Assembly (NCBI GenBank): GCA_018340805.1
Contig: JACMZG010001908.1
Location: forward strand, 43,024,634 to 43,088,633
Direction: 5' to 3'
DNA from: Microvelia longipes
Lineage: Eukaryota; Arthropoda; Insecta; Hemiptera; Veliidae
DNA: 64,000 bases
Shown: one piece after another, positions 29,342 to 42,600 of the stretch
Position numbering within the stretch: position 1 is the stretch's first letter
Layout of the letters: every line of letters starts with the position of its first letter
Translations under genes and position numbers: made by a program
The notes under the pieces: generated by a model
Database searches by the model: none
Told to the model about the DNA's origin: nothing
Seen by the model: the letters and a program-made list of their open reading frames with translations, nothing else

Positions 29342-32300
29342 TATAACGAGGAGCAAGTTTCGCAGAAAAGTTTCTTGTGGCATCGGACTGCGCATGAGAT
29401 CTTCTCCACACGATATCTCCAACTTTATAGTTAATAGGGCGCCTGCGTAGATTATAGTGGTGCCTACTCTTGGAGTGTGCATTGCGTAAGCGATACTTAA
29501 CTTCCTCAGTGACGTCGGCCAGAACATCGATCCTACGGAGACGATCATCAGTGGGATTGACGTCATTATCCCTCTTCTGAAAGTCTTGACCCGATACTTC
29601 AAGTTTCCGCCCAAACATCAAGTAGGCTGGCGAATATCCCGAGACTTCACTTACTGCTGTCCTTAAGGCATAACCAAGTTGAGGGAGATAGCGATCCCAA
29701 TGTTTATGATTGTCTTCGATGTAAGAGACAATCATCTGTTTAATGGTTTGGTTATACCGTTCCGTAGGATTTGATTGTGGGTGGTACACAGGATTGTAGA
29801 GTGTAGAGATTTTATTTGTCCATGAGTCCTTTAAATTCATTACTAATAAACTGAGGACCATTGTCACAAATCAAATACTTTGGAACGCCAAAGACCATTA
29901 GTATGTCTTCTTCTAAATATTTGCAAACAGAAGATGCTGTAGAAGATCTAAGAGGACGCAGAAACGTAAATTTGGAGAAAGTATCCACGACGACTAACAA
30001 GAACTTGTTCTGTTATTTGACCTCGGGAAAGGTCCCATCAAGTCAATACTAAGGGTGTGGAAAGGACTAGCAGCTTCTCTATGCTGACCCATCAAACCGG
30101 CTGGAGCTTTCCGGACAGGTTTAGTAGCAAGACAAGTTTGGCAGCGTTGAACATAACGAAAGATATCTGACGCCATACCGGGCCAGAAATACCTCTCCAT
30201 AATCCTGCGTCTTGTCTTAAAACCTCCCAGGTGACCCGCAGTAGGCTCATCATGAAAGTCGTGCATAATTTGTTTCCTAGAATCTTTAGGAACCACAATT
30301 TTCCAAGGGTCCTCTTCACTGAAGTCAGGAACAGGCCTCCTCTTCTTAAGAATACCATTATCAACTGACCAGTAAAGGTACTTTTCCGGTTCAGCTTGGA
30401 CTTTTTCACACATCCTAGTATACCATTTTTCGGTAGTGTCAGGAAGACTTGAATAGCGGACACTTGTTCAACAGGCGCTCTTGACAGCGCATCAGCAACC
30501 GCATGAAGTTTTCCCGGGCGATGAACGATGTCAAAAGGGTACTGTTGAAGACGTAGTGCCCAACGAGCGAGTCTTCCTTTTGGCTCACGCAACCCTTGAA
30601 TCCACTTCAAAGCCATGTGATCAGTGATGACCGTAAAAATTTGTCCCTCTAAATATGGTCTGAATTTCTCGATCGCCCAGATAACAGCAAGAGCCTCAAG
30701 TTCGGTCGCACTGTATTTTCTTTCCGAAGCAGTTAAAGATCGACTAGCATAAGTAATAACTTTCTCCCATCAGAAAAGTTTTGACTCAAAACTGCTCCAA
30801 GGCCAACTGAACTTGCGTCCGTTTGGAGTAAAAATGGCAAAGAAAAGTCTGGACAGGTTAGAACAGGAGCAGAGGATAAAGATTCTTTAAGGCGTAAGAA
30901 TGCTTTTTCACACTGTTCTGTCCAACGCCAATGGTGGTTCTTCTTTAACAGCTCCGTGAGAGGTGCAATGATGGAAGAAAATCCTGGTACAAACCTACGG
31001 TACCATGAAGCCATACCGAGGAGTCTTCGAACTTGTTTCGGAGTCTCAGGAACCGGATAATCGACAATAGCACTTACCTTATCTGGATCGACGCGCAAAC
31101 CGTGATAATCAACAATATAACCTAAGTACTTTAACTGTGGACAGCAGAAGCGGCATTTCTCCTTGTTTAAAGTAAGTCCAGCTTCAATTAGTCGCGAGAA
31201 TATCAGAGAAAGTACTTTAAGGTGAGTTTCAAAATCAGAAGTACATATAATTATGTCATCTAGATAAACAAAGACATAAATTTCTAATTCTGGACCTAAG
31301 ACACGATCAATAAGCCGCTGCCAAGTAGCAGGACTATTATGAAGGCCAAAGGGCATCCGTTTAAATTGGAAAAGTCCTCTAGAAGGCACAGTAAATGCTG
31401 TTTTTTCCCTCGACGATTCTTCGACAGAGACTTGCCAAAAAGCAGATTTTATATCGAGCGTAGAAATGTAACGAGCATTCCTGAGGCGATCTACGATATG
31501 TGAGACATAAGGAAGAGGATATGCGTCTTTTTTAGTAACCGCATTAACGCGTCTAAAATCTACGCAAAATCTATACGATCCGTCAGGCTTGAGGACCATA
31601 ACAACGGGAGAGGACCAAGGAGATTTTGAGGGCTCGACAATGTCTTTGGCAAGCATGTCATCAAGCTCTTTGTTCATTCGTGACTGGACGGCTGGTGATA
31701 CCGGGTAATAACGTTGTTTGATAGGGGGTGAGTCCCCCGTATCAATAACGTGCTGAACAAGATTTGTGCAACCTAAGCCAGATCCCATCTGGTCAAAATA
31801 CTTCTCAACAACTCCTTTTAACTCATCGCGTTGTTTAGATGAAAGGTGGTCTTGTGATACTAAAGTTGACCCTAGTCGAACTTCAGATACCTTATCAGAC
31901 GAATTTCCTCTCGCTTCTAATCGTTCTTGGACCATATCCGCAACAATACCCATTGACTTCCAAAAGTCTATGCCAAGCACTAATGTGTCTTAATAGAAGG
32001 AACAATTAAAGTGGGTATTAATCTAAATATCCCATCTACTTCCATAGGAATGTCAACTATTCCAAGGACTTCGCAGGACTCACCATTAGCAACTTTACAT
32101 CTTAATGAACTTCTCCTAACGTAAGTTTCATATTTTTAAGAATTTCCCACCCTTTTCTTCCAACAAGGGTATGGGAAGCTCCAGAGTCAAGAAGTCCTTT
32201 AATCTTTACACCGTAAACATTCACAACAAGGTGTGGTCTCTTATCATCATCGGGGAAAATAATCGAACTAGCTATGCGAGCATTAAAGAAAGATTTAATA

Positions 32301-32407
32301 TACTGCAACCAATCATCGCGGTCTTTATGATCACAGGCCATAAACTTCTTAGGATCACGAGGTTGACCCGTTACTTTCGTGACCCTCGGAAGTTTCCCGA
32401 GTTATTA
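29342..32407 (-). pseudogene. pol: pol of element copy 2, best-preserved RT, 3' end lost in the gap
   Basis: A continuous frame, 30733-31980, holds the RT: VVMVLKPDGSYRFCVDFRR, then FVYLDDIIICTSD (catalytic YLDD) and the RT connection, into the first RNase H acid (LLQTDASSVG). Protease is at 31990-32341 (LLDSGASHTLVG). RNase H continues at 30616-30760, then the integrase HHCC finger (30090-30300) and core (29400-30020; CDNGPQF, NPTERYNQ). Frame breaks, mostly single-base, occur near 30010, 30445, 30765, 31990 and 32120. Most are at positions where copy 1 is intact. Confidence 0.9.
32352..32398 (-). promoter_or_regulatory. -1 ribosomal frameshift signal between gag and pol, copy 2
   Basis: The heptamer GGGAAAC is at 32392-32398 in the gag frame. 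The stem arms are at 32377-32385 and 32352-32360, with the gag stop at 32371-32373 in the loop. Sequence and spacing equal copy 1. Confidence 0.82.
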
Positions 32408-33741
32408 GAACTACATTTTAAACATTTGTTTTTCTTAAGCTCTTTATTGCCGCATCTAGTACAAAATCCAAGAAGAGGACAGTTATAAAATGTGTGACCA
32501 ATTTCAGAACACTTAAAACATGTCACTACCTTCTTTTTAGTATTATTAAATGAATTTGTCTTCGATTTTTGAGATTTCGAGGAGGTCGAACTGTCAGACA
32601 ACGATAAAGACTCCATAGAGAGAGAATTCCTCCTAAAGGCTTATTAGTTCTAATATTGGCTTGACGCGACTCTCTAGGGCCTGTATACGCCAATTCAGGA
32701 GCTAGAAGGGCCTTCTTCGTAGCACGAGGAGGTGGTTGATACTTCTCCATGTGGTGTTTATCAAGTTGAATCTGTCTACCTGCCTCTGCAAGTTCAGACA
32801 AAGTCGTAACACGATAAGGCGTAAGCCTTTCATAAAAATAAGGCGTAAGATTTCGTATAATAATACGCAATTTTTCTCCTTCGGCGAGACGTTTCGATAA
32901 TCGTGATAAATATGTATTCATGACAGCGAAATACGCTCCAAAATTTTCTTCTGGTCCCTGTCGACGGTTCATTATTTCCATTAAGAGTTCATGTTGGTAA
33001 TCGTCATCTTCAAACTCAGCTTTAAGTTTAATAACTAGCTGACGCCAAGATGTAACTTCTTTACGTATAGACTTAAACCAGAGTAACGCATTACTGGAAA
33101 ACAAATCGATGGCTCCGTTAAATAAGTCCTGATCAGAAGTATTACGGGCTACTTTGTAAATCTCTACATCTTCCAGGAAAGCTTGAAGACTAAGTCCCTT
33201 ACCATCTCCAGAAAATGTGAGATCCCATTGTTTTGTTGGAACAGGTCGAGCTCTAGGTGTAAAATCATGATATGATGACGTTTCAGTTGTAGCAGTTGTC
33301 GTTGTTGTTTTACATTCTCCTTCGGTACTTGTAGTAGCCGTTATTTTATCTTCTAACCTACCAACTAGGTCTAATATTTCTCCTTGTAAAAGTGAAAAAT
33401 CATCATACATAGGTGTTTCCTCTTTAGGCATTACTCGCTCAACTCGAAGATGAAGATGAGTCAGCAAAGTATCATTTTCCTATACTCACTATCATTCTTT
33501 ATTCCAGCAAATGCTTCGATCAATTCAGAAACTTCAGATGTTTTAGTTTTTATAATTTCAAGTTCCGCCTCAGATTTTAAAAACGGAAATGGACCTTGAG
33601 GTCGTGGTATTTTTCCCTGACGTTCTAAAATAAATAAGCCTCGTAAGCGATCTCTCATCGGTTTAATTTGTTTTATATCCGTAATTTTCGAATTAAAAGC
33701 TCATACTCAAGCTCATCGGCTGAAAGTCTATGCGCATCCAT
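32371..33741 (-). CDS. gag: gag of element copy 2
   Basis: Start at 33741 (MDAHRLSADELEYELLI). The frame 32526-33467 covers most of the capsid-like region without a stop, and 32371-32616 covers the CCHC knuckle and further Cys pairs to the natural stop. Frame changes near 33690, 33470 and 32620 are single-base events, unlike those of copy 1 except for the last. Role as for copy 1. Confidence 0.84.
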
Positions 33742-35435
33742 GGTGATAGGTAATAGAAGTTCTCTTGCAGATAATAGAAAATAAGAAAAATCCCCTTAAA
33801 CCTACTATATATTCACCAAAAGTAAAATTAAATTATAAAGATAAACTATAATTAAAATTAAATTAAAGTCTTTCAAAAAAGGATAAAAGGAAATAAAGGG
33901 TTGACAATTTCTATCGAAATTACAATAATTTGTTTTATTTATTTTCGTTGAAAACGGATAGACAAAGTACAAAGTATCAAATATGTTTATTATATTTAAG
34001 TACGTTGAGGTCGTTGAGACGATCAATTCCAGTGCAAAATATTTATTGATAAAGAATAACTGCAAATTTAGGCAAATAATATACATATAAAGTCCAATTA
34101 AGCATGGAAAATATAGGAGGGATAATAAAAGTGTAATCTAGGAAGATCAAAGTTCTATCAAAGTTACTGTTATTATATTGTAAGAAGTCCTATATCCCAC
34201 TTAGTAAGACAACCTATAGCTAGACTTAATTTAAAAAAATAAATAAATGCAAAGTGCATAAAGCTGCATTTAAATTATATTTAACAATAAAATTAAGTAT
34301 TCCGAAAGGAATTTAAATCTAATATCGAATCTTAAAGCTTTCCAAAAACAGAATCAAAAGTTACTGCAAAAGGAAATAAAATTAAGATAAAAACTATCCT
34401 ACCCAGGCCTGGAAATTTTAACACTAAATTATATAATCTAAATTGGGGATTAATCCAATAATACCTATCCTAAGTACCAAAAAGATTTTGAAGAAGTTTC
34501 ATTATAGAAAATTCTTAATAGATAAATCCTTAATTAAATGTAAGGTGAATAAAAGAACCAATAAAGCAAATCTAGTAAGTAGTGAAGCTATTATTACTGT
34601 AGTGAGAGGTGAAGATGGTGGTGGAAGGGATGACGGAATTTCTTTGTAAGGAAAAGCGGAAAAGAGGGATATATTATTAGTAATTGATAAGCCAGACTGT
34701 ATTAATAAGATAATTTTCTTTGTTATATTGGCACTATCTCGCATGTGTCAAACCAGCTAGTTTGTTTTGATAATTTGCAAACGATTTCGTCTGCTAAATA
34801 AATTATTTTTTGTGAAGAAATTTTATGAATTTGTATCCTATTTTTGAAAATACGTTGCAAGGAATGGATGAGTGGAGAGAGTGGAGGATAAGGCTGTAGC
34901 AAGTGAATTAAACGGATAATTATCATGTAAAACGACTGACTGATAAATGACCTATGGAACTGAACATGAATTTTTGTCGTTAGTGACTAATACAAGGTAT
35001 TTAAATAAAATATTATTACTGAAATAATAACTAATAGACTCAATACTACTAACAGATCTAAAATAATTAACTAGATTTACTGATATTTTCCAGAATCTGA
35101 CAAAATTTTTGACAGACAGAAACGTTTTCCAAGTACAAGGGTAAATGGGCATATAAGTGAAAATTATAAACAGGAATGAAAATATTTTTTGCCTCTATAG
35201 CTGTGGCAGGAACTAATCTCACTGTACAAGTAAATATATCTACCACCAAAGTACTATTTTTTGAGATATACCCAAAAGTACCTGACCACTTAGAGGTGAT
35301 GAACAAAGCTGACCATTTCTGGCACATAAGAAACCTAGACAAAAGAGAACATACAGGTAAACAAGTAAACTTAATGAAACTATACAAAATTTATTTTTTT
35401 AAGTTAGCAAAATATCAAATAGTTTGCCAAAATAA
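33742..35435 (-). other. Leader of element copy 2
   Basis: Near-identical to 26255-27951 apart from short indels. No coding content is recognised. Confidence 0.65.
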
Positions 35436-35455
35436 GTCCCACGTTGGCAGAGCCA
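35436..35455 (-). other. Primer-binding site region of element copy 2, variant
   Basis: The minus strand reads TGGCTCTGCCAACGTGGGAC, where copy 1 has TGGCGCCAACGTGGGAC. The outer (CCA-facing) and inner parts agree; the middle differs by three extra bases and a substitution. Confidence 0.55.
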
Positions 35456-35461
35456 AATCTT

Positions 35462-36594
35462 TATTACGGTTTTCCGGCCTCAGTCCAGTTTTTGTGGGCC
35501 GTGGGCCAATAAACATTGGTTAATAGATGATACCTTAATGTGCAACGAAGCAGTAATTAATAGGGGCGCCAGATCGTTTTTTTATTAATGTAGGGACGAT
35601 CAAACCTTCAGTAACCAGGTCGCTAAAAGTAGACACATACACAGCTTTTATTTTGTTTAAGTATAAACAATATATATTATAGATGTTTAGATGACAACAG
35701 GTTACCTTCAAAAATACTTAAACTTTGTTTAAAAATAAACAATAAATTAAAAGTATGAAACCTATCTTTACAAAAATGTGAAGGCCTTCCCTAGCTGTCC
35801 TATATATATATGGTACTTGCATTATTGATCCTTATACGAGAAGTATATAAGTATAATTTAATAACAAGAATGATTATAAATAATTAAAAGAAAAGGATAA
35901 AAGTCGATAATAGTTATCTAGGGTCCTCTAAGCGTCCAGAATCATGACCAAGTTCGCCTCAAGTTGTTGCGAACCTCATACTGATTATAAAAGCTTCCCT
36001 GCTTCCGAACCAAACGCCTAAAGAGAGCAGGAAGTTTAAATAGGTCTTGAAAGCTCTTAGAAAGCCTCTAGTATCACTCTTGGAAACGCTTCTTGTCCGT
36101 CTGACGTCCGACATCCAATGGGACCAGAGAGACTCAGAACTACAACAATATCGGGAAACTAAGTACATAGAAAATAACGTATAAGAAATCCAAAAGAACT
36201 AATAATAAACTTTTAAAATAGAACAGTGTAAAGAAAAGAAAGAAGACTCTTAAAGAAGAGCACGGCTTACCTCAATTGAGAAATAAAGAAAATACTCCAA
36301 AATATAGCACAATGTAAACAGAAGTATAAGAATTAGGACTTAAATTAACACCACTCACAAAACAACTAGAAAATCCAAAATGGATTGAAACTCCTATAAA
36401 ATCCTAAAACATAGAAACTTCTGCCACGAGAGCAAACAAAAAAACGCGTCTGGCAACAGAAAAAAATGACGTAACCTCTACAAAAAGTGACGAAAGCAAT
36501 GGCGCCTAATTCAAATCCTGAATTTTTCGAAACTTAACCAACGAAGCCGTTACCTTCGTACTATAAGTAAGTTAAAATAAAAAAATCTGTAACA
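35462..36594 (-). repeat. LTR 3 (5' LTR of element copy 2), 1133 bp
   Basis: Nearly identical to LTR 1 and ends at the same ctgtaaca boundary. The target duplication GTAT follows at 36595-36598. Confidence 0.9.
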
Positions 36595-36598
36595 GTAT

Positions 36599-36751
36599 TT
36601 ATAAATTTAAGTATAAAAATATAACCAGTCATTTTTGGAAAGCTATTGGGGGTTAGTTCATGAATTGTCCGCACCGGTCCGCCACAGCGCTATTTTTAGT
36701 AGCTTGCGATAATCGAATCCAAACTTTTCCTCATTTAAGTTAACCCCCCCC
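36599..36751. mobile_element. Right half of a poly-G-ended element, cut by the LTR array
   Basis: It matches 15530-15680 through agtagcttgcgataatcgaa and cttttcctcatttaagtta to a final run of C. Its adjoining part (about 20380-20442) sits left of the array. Confidence 0.75.
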
Positions 36752-36752
36752 T

Positions 36753-36962
36753 GGTATTTACCAAGTTAGATTAAAAATAAATCATTGAGTGAATGTAAAT
36801 ACTCTTTGAGATTAACCAAAAGAGCGTGCAGATTACGGAAATAGGCTTCATTTATCACAAATCCGGCTAATTACTAAAAATTTAGAAAAAAAAAAGTTAT
36901 AAAAAAAGTTTGTTGGTGATCCAACGTTCTAGAAGGCCGTGGATATTCGACCGCGCCTTATA
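36753..36962 (-). repeat. Dispersed repeat, inverse of 19550-19742
   Basis: See the plus-strand copy. The two inverted copies flank the LTR array at 0.7 kb and 0.15 kb, possibly by chance. Confidence 0.7.
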
Positions 36963-37170
36963 ATTGTATAAAAAACCTAATATAATTGTATTTTGGCAAC
37001 ACTGATTTTTTAACTGTTTATGAATAGTCAGATTGTGTGTTTTGTCACTTACTTCATTATTTGTTGATTTCTTTTATTCAAATAAAGACACGAATATAAA
37101 ACGTTGTAAAGAATTACTTAAACTGTAAACAAGGTAAACTAATTTTGCTATAAAATATAATAAATCAGAA

Positions 37171-37385
37171 TACTAGAGGTCCACACGAGGTGTTGAACAC
37201 TGGATTGAACACCAGGTTGAATCTTTGACTCTGATTTTACTCCGTGTAGACAGGGGTTCAACCTGGTGTTGAACCCCTTTATCGACCGATATCGGTGAAC
37301 ACCGATATCGACACCGATAATTTGTAGGTTTAATCCTGATAACGAGCCGTGTTGACACTTATCAGAATTGAACCCAGTGTCCTAA
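37171..37385. repeat. Cluster of GGTTGAAC-type motifs, possible transposon end
   Basis: Variants of gttgaacacc, gttcaacc and gaacaccgatatcgacac occur at least seven times in both orientations within 215 bp, beginning aggtccacacgaggtgttga. Subterminal motif clusters like this are typical of DNA transposon ends. The region 37386-37770 to its right shows nothing. Confidence 0.5.
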
Positions 37386-37771
37386 GTCAGGTTTTTTTAA
37401 AAATAATTATTATTTCTTTCAATTTCTTTGGTTATTGAATAAATAAATGAATTTATTTACCTTTTTCTTATGATATTTAATCAAAATATTGATTTAGCAG
37501 CATTATGTGTCTGTTGTCAAAACTTTATTAGTAAAATAAACATATGCTTTACCTAAAATTTAAGTCGCGGTTCGCAGTAATAAACGCTGCTTATTGTTGT
37601 TCCTTTGCCGCATTTGCCGCGTTAAATAAAAACCCTAGTTATTAGGTTAGAGCAGTTGTAATATTAAATTAACGCGCACAAAACAAGAAAAGAATAATTC
37701 ATGTTATTAAAAATATTAAGTAGAACACAAAACAGAAACGAATAATTGCAAATCATCATAGAGATATATTA

Positions 37772-38061
37772 CTAGAGGGGCCCTATTGGTTGAATTTTGA
37801 AACAGTGACAAAATAACCTAACCACCTTCGCTTATAATGTAATCAAATAATCAGTACAAAATTACAATAACTTATATAGTAGTACGTTAAAAACACAAAT
37901 CAAAACACAAACAAGGTATAGGAAGCCAAAAACAATAGATTTATTATTGCCATAACTCACTCTTGAAGGAGGTTTCAATGAGGTTACACAGAGCCCCTGA
38001 GAGCCCCTAATACGATGTTTCAGGCCTTTCAATGTATTGAGATAGGCTATGCCCCCTCTAG
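37772..38061. mobile_element. TA-flanked MITE (CTAGAGGGG ends), copy 1
   Basis: Ends ctagaggggccctat and the inverse of atgccccctctag, with TA on both sides (37770-37771 and 38062-38063). The second copy is 45456-45740 and shares aatgtattgagatagg near the right end. Confidence 0.8.
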
Positions 38062-38495
38062 TATATATCTCTATGCAAATCATGTTGATTTTAAAGGATG
38101 GCCAACCTACACAAACAAATATCCCCTAAGAAAATATTCATCTTTATTTAGATTTAAGTTACTTTATTATCATTTAGAATTATTTTTCTGATAAACATTT
38201 TTATTAGTTCTATTTTGTATATACTCTACAGTTTTTACCAAAGTTTCATAAATAGAACATTCTATCCATAAAACTTTGGTTTTTACTGTTAAGTTTTTTT
38301 TAATTTTGGTTTATTTATTCATTATCATTCTACTTTACGAAAATGTAATTTACAAATGTCTGCCAATAGTAATGAAGCAATAAAATATATGATAATTAAG
38401 AACTGGCTACATTTAAATAAAACTAGAAAAAGAGGTACATTGGGATAACCACTGAGCAAAACATATATGTTTTGCTTGCCAAGCATGATGGGGTA

Positions 38496-38707
38496 AGAGA
38501 GCACCGCTCGTCTCTGGTCAATACTTCATAATATAATTCTTTAATTGAAGGTCAGAGTGAGTACAGGCTCTGTGCATTACATTATATCGGGACAGGACAT
38601 TATATCGAGCCATCAATGACGACGAATGACGAATAATGGAACAGTTCCCAGATGTAGCATTGCATTTTGCTTGTTATATTTCCTAGGTGTCTCTCGCACA
38701 ATTATAT

Positions 38708-38712
<5 letters not shown>
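38496..38712 (+). repeat. Partial copy of the large foldback element
   Basis: It follows 50556-50790 from gagcaccgctcgtctctggt through cagatgtagcattgcatttt to gtgtctctcgcacaattata, so it holds the loop and one arm only. Confidence 0.75.
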
Positions 38713-39157
<445 letters not shown>

Positions 39158-39239
39158 AATACATATTCTTGATCAGGGAGACGTAAGCAAAAGTCTTCCT
39201 TTTCTCCTTTTTAAATTTCTGTAAATAACTATATTCTTG

Positions 39240-40445
<1,206 letters not shown>

Positions 40446-41620
40446 ATATATACCTTTAACTATGTTTTATTAGCAAAGAAACCCCTAGGTAAACCCTATT
40501 TTCAATAGAAATTAGTATATTTTTGTGATATCGTTAAACTGAAAAACTAATGGTTTTTAAAACGCTGTAGAGTACCTTAAAATCAAAATAAACCATATGT
40601 TACATATTGGGCATAAAACTGCAATGTATAGAGGTCATTTTAAGCCCAATTTGAAAAAAATCGCCCCAGTCCCATTGGACGATAAATCGCCCTGAAAAAC
40701 GCCAAAATCATGAAAACCTTAACTTTCAATAATTCATTGACTCCAAAAGGTAAAATTTGGAACATTAAAATATTTTTTTTTTCTTATTTCTTATGGTCTT
40801 AGTAACCAAAAAATTATTTCAATTTTTTTCAATATTATCTTCCATGTTAAAAAAAATAATGAAAAAGTGTATTTTCAGTCTTTGTGGTCAAATTTATTAT
40901 GCAAACTCACGAATAGATTAGCAGCAGTAGAACAAAAAATTTTGGTTCTTATATAAAGCCCAAAGAGGACACTTTCAAACGAGACCTGTTTCATTAAGCT
41001 AGGTTAAGCCAAAGCGGAAATATTAAGCCTCAAAAATTGGCAAAAAAAATCAAAATTCGGGTGTCTCGGGAACTAAAAAGTGATTTTTGAAAATGAAGGA
41101 GGCTGTAGAAAAAAATAATACTAGGCGTTTTGGACTACCTATGGGTAGGACCAACACAGAAAAAAAAATTATCAATTTTTATTTTTTCGAGCAACATCTC
41201 TGGATCACTTGAAATGGATTGACCCAAATATTTGTTTTTAAACTATTTTAAATTAAGATAAAAATTTAAATTTATCCTAGAATTCACACATTATTCAACT
41301 TTATAGTAATTTTACTAAAATGGTGTAAATTACACTAAATAAAAAGTACACATATTCAATTATTATCTTATTAATAAATACATATTAATTATAAAAGTAT
41401 TGGAATAAAACTTAAATTAACTTATTACTAAATCTTAAACTGGAATACATCTAGTAAGAAGTTATTGCATTGTCATGTTATTCTTGTTCATTTCTCTTTT
41501 ACATAAAACTTTAAAAGAATAATCAAGAATTTTTTAATTTTTGAATGTTATAGTTTTTAATTATTATACATATCGTAAAACCATGGTGAAATTGATTGCT
41601 TCTTATATCTATGGTAGGAA
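40446..41620. other. AT-rich spacer with no recognised content
   Basis: Weak resemblance to 42900-43060 (caaaaattgg/gacaaaaaa, aaagaggac/ggc) suggests old shared repeat material. No coding frame is convincing. Confidence 0.35.
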
Positions 41621-41622
41621 TA

Positions 41623-42043
41623 GACCAAGAGTCCAGGGTGTTTTGTTAATAAAAAGTGTAATGGCTGGAACCGGTCTCAATTTTCGTAAATACCTTCCTG
41701 AACAAGGATCTGCAATTCTGCCGACTCGTATCGGATGGGCGTCCCAGGCAAACGCACTTTACACGTCTAATTTACCACCCAAGTTAATAAAAAGTGTAAT
41801 GGCTGGAACGGTCTCAATTTTTCGTAAATACCTTCCTGAACAAGGATCTGCAATTCTGCCGAATCGTATCGGATGGGTGTCCCAGACAGAACCTTTGACC
41901 CTTAAAGTGCGTTCTGCCTGGGACGCCCATCCGATACGAGTCGGCAGAATTGCAGATCCTTGTTCAGGAAGGTATTTACGAAAAATTGAGACCGGTTCCA
42001 GCCATTACACTTTTTATTAACAAAACACCCCTGGGCTCTTAGT
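41623..42043. mobile_element. Foldback element with one extra direct copy of its arm
   Basis: Arm A (about 41640-41745: gttaataaaaagtgtaatgg through atcggatgggcgtcccagg) is repeated directly as B (about 41783-41890) and inverted as C (about 41905-42030). The outer ends gaccaagagtccagggtgtt and the inverse of aacacccctgggctcttagtc match. The 159-codon frame 41541-42020 over it is an artefact of the repeats. Confidence 0.85.
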
Positions 42044-42520
42044 CAAGAATGGAAAACATATTAATTAGAAAATATCTGGACATTCAGTTAATGACCAGGT
42101 TTTAGCATCTCGAGAATGCTAAAAATCAAAAGTAAGTTTGTGTCTGTTTATATGTATGGATTGATTGTATGGATTATGTGCAATCACAGGAATAGCTGTT
42201 AGAACCGATTCGAATAAAGCTCATAAATATATTGGCTAAAAATTTAAAAAAAATCTCTACTGTAAATAGTGACAGAGCACTTTGGGGAATACAAAAAGTA
42301 CAGGTAGATAGGATAATGCAAATTTATATTGAAAAAAATCGGGTACAGGGTACCTAAGAACTTTCCTCACCTCATCGGATTCGGTACTCTCATCTTTTCC
42401 ACTTCAGACTCGCTTCGCTCGTTCATAGATTAAAAAGTCACAAAATTTATAATGCAACAAATCTTTGTTGTGGACTCACTTCGTCTACAGATAGTAAATT
42501 AGATGAGTTTTATAACCATC

Positions 42521-42600
42521 GTTTACCCGGGTTTCACCCGGTAAATTGGCCGGGTTTCACACGGCCTAATTTAGTGGGTTTCACCCACTAAATTAGGCTA
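42521..42600. repeat. Three consecutive hairpins with the same loop
   Basis: Hairpin 1 (42522-42545): TTTACCCGGG-TTTCA-CCCGGTAAA with one bulged C. Hairpin 2 (42548-42566): GGCCG and CGGCC around GGTTTCACA. Hairpin 3 (42566-42598): 14-bp perfect stem CCTAATTTAGTGGG around TTTCA. The loops share GGTTTCAC. It is GC-rich in an AT-rich setting. Confidence 0.85.

Larger units (their letters stand above)
20443..36594 (-). mobile_element. Tandem Ty3/gypsy retrotransposon array: LTR-internal-LTR-internal-LTR
   Basis: Two copies of one element, both on the minus strand, share a middle LTR. Order in element direction: LTR 3, leader, gag, pol, middle LTR, leader, gag, pol, LTR 1. The whole 16.15 kb block has one target duplication (GTAT) at its outer edges, so it behaves as one insertion. 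Such three-LTR forms are known to arise by LTR-LTR recombination or tandem integration. The 1000-N gap replaces the rest of the middle LTR and the start of the copy 2 internal region; by comparison with copy 1 about 1058 bp are missing, close to the gap size. A mis-resolved assembly of one copy is the main alternative. Confidence 0.85.

Noticed and set aside
28236..29867. Frames of 360-540 residues across 28236-29867 on both strands
   Set aside because: They run through the 1000-N gap, so most residues are unknown; only the integrase part right of the gap is real.
41541..42020. 159-residue plus-strand frame
   Set aside because: It reads through the direct and inverted arms of a foldback element; the repeats explain the openness.
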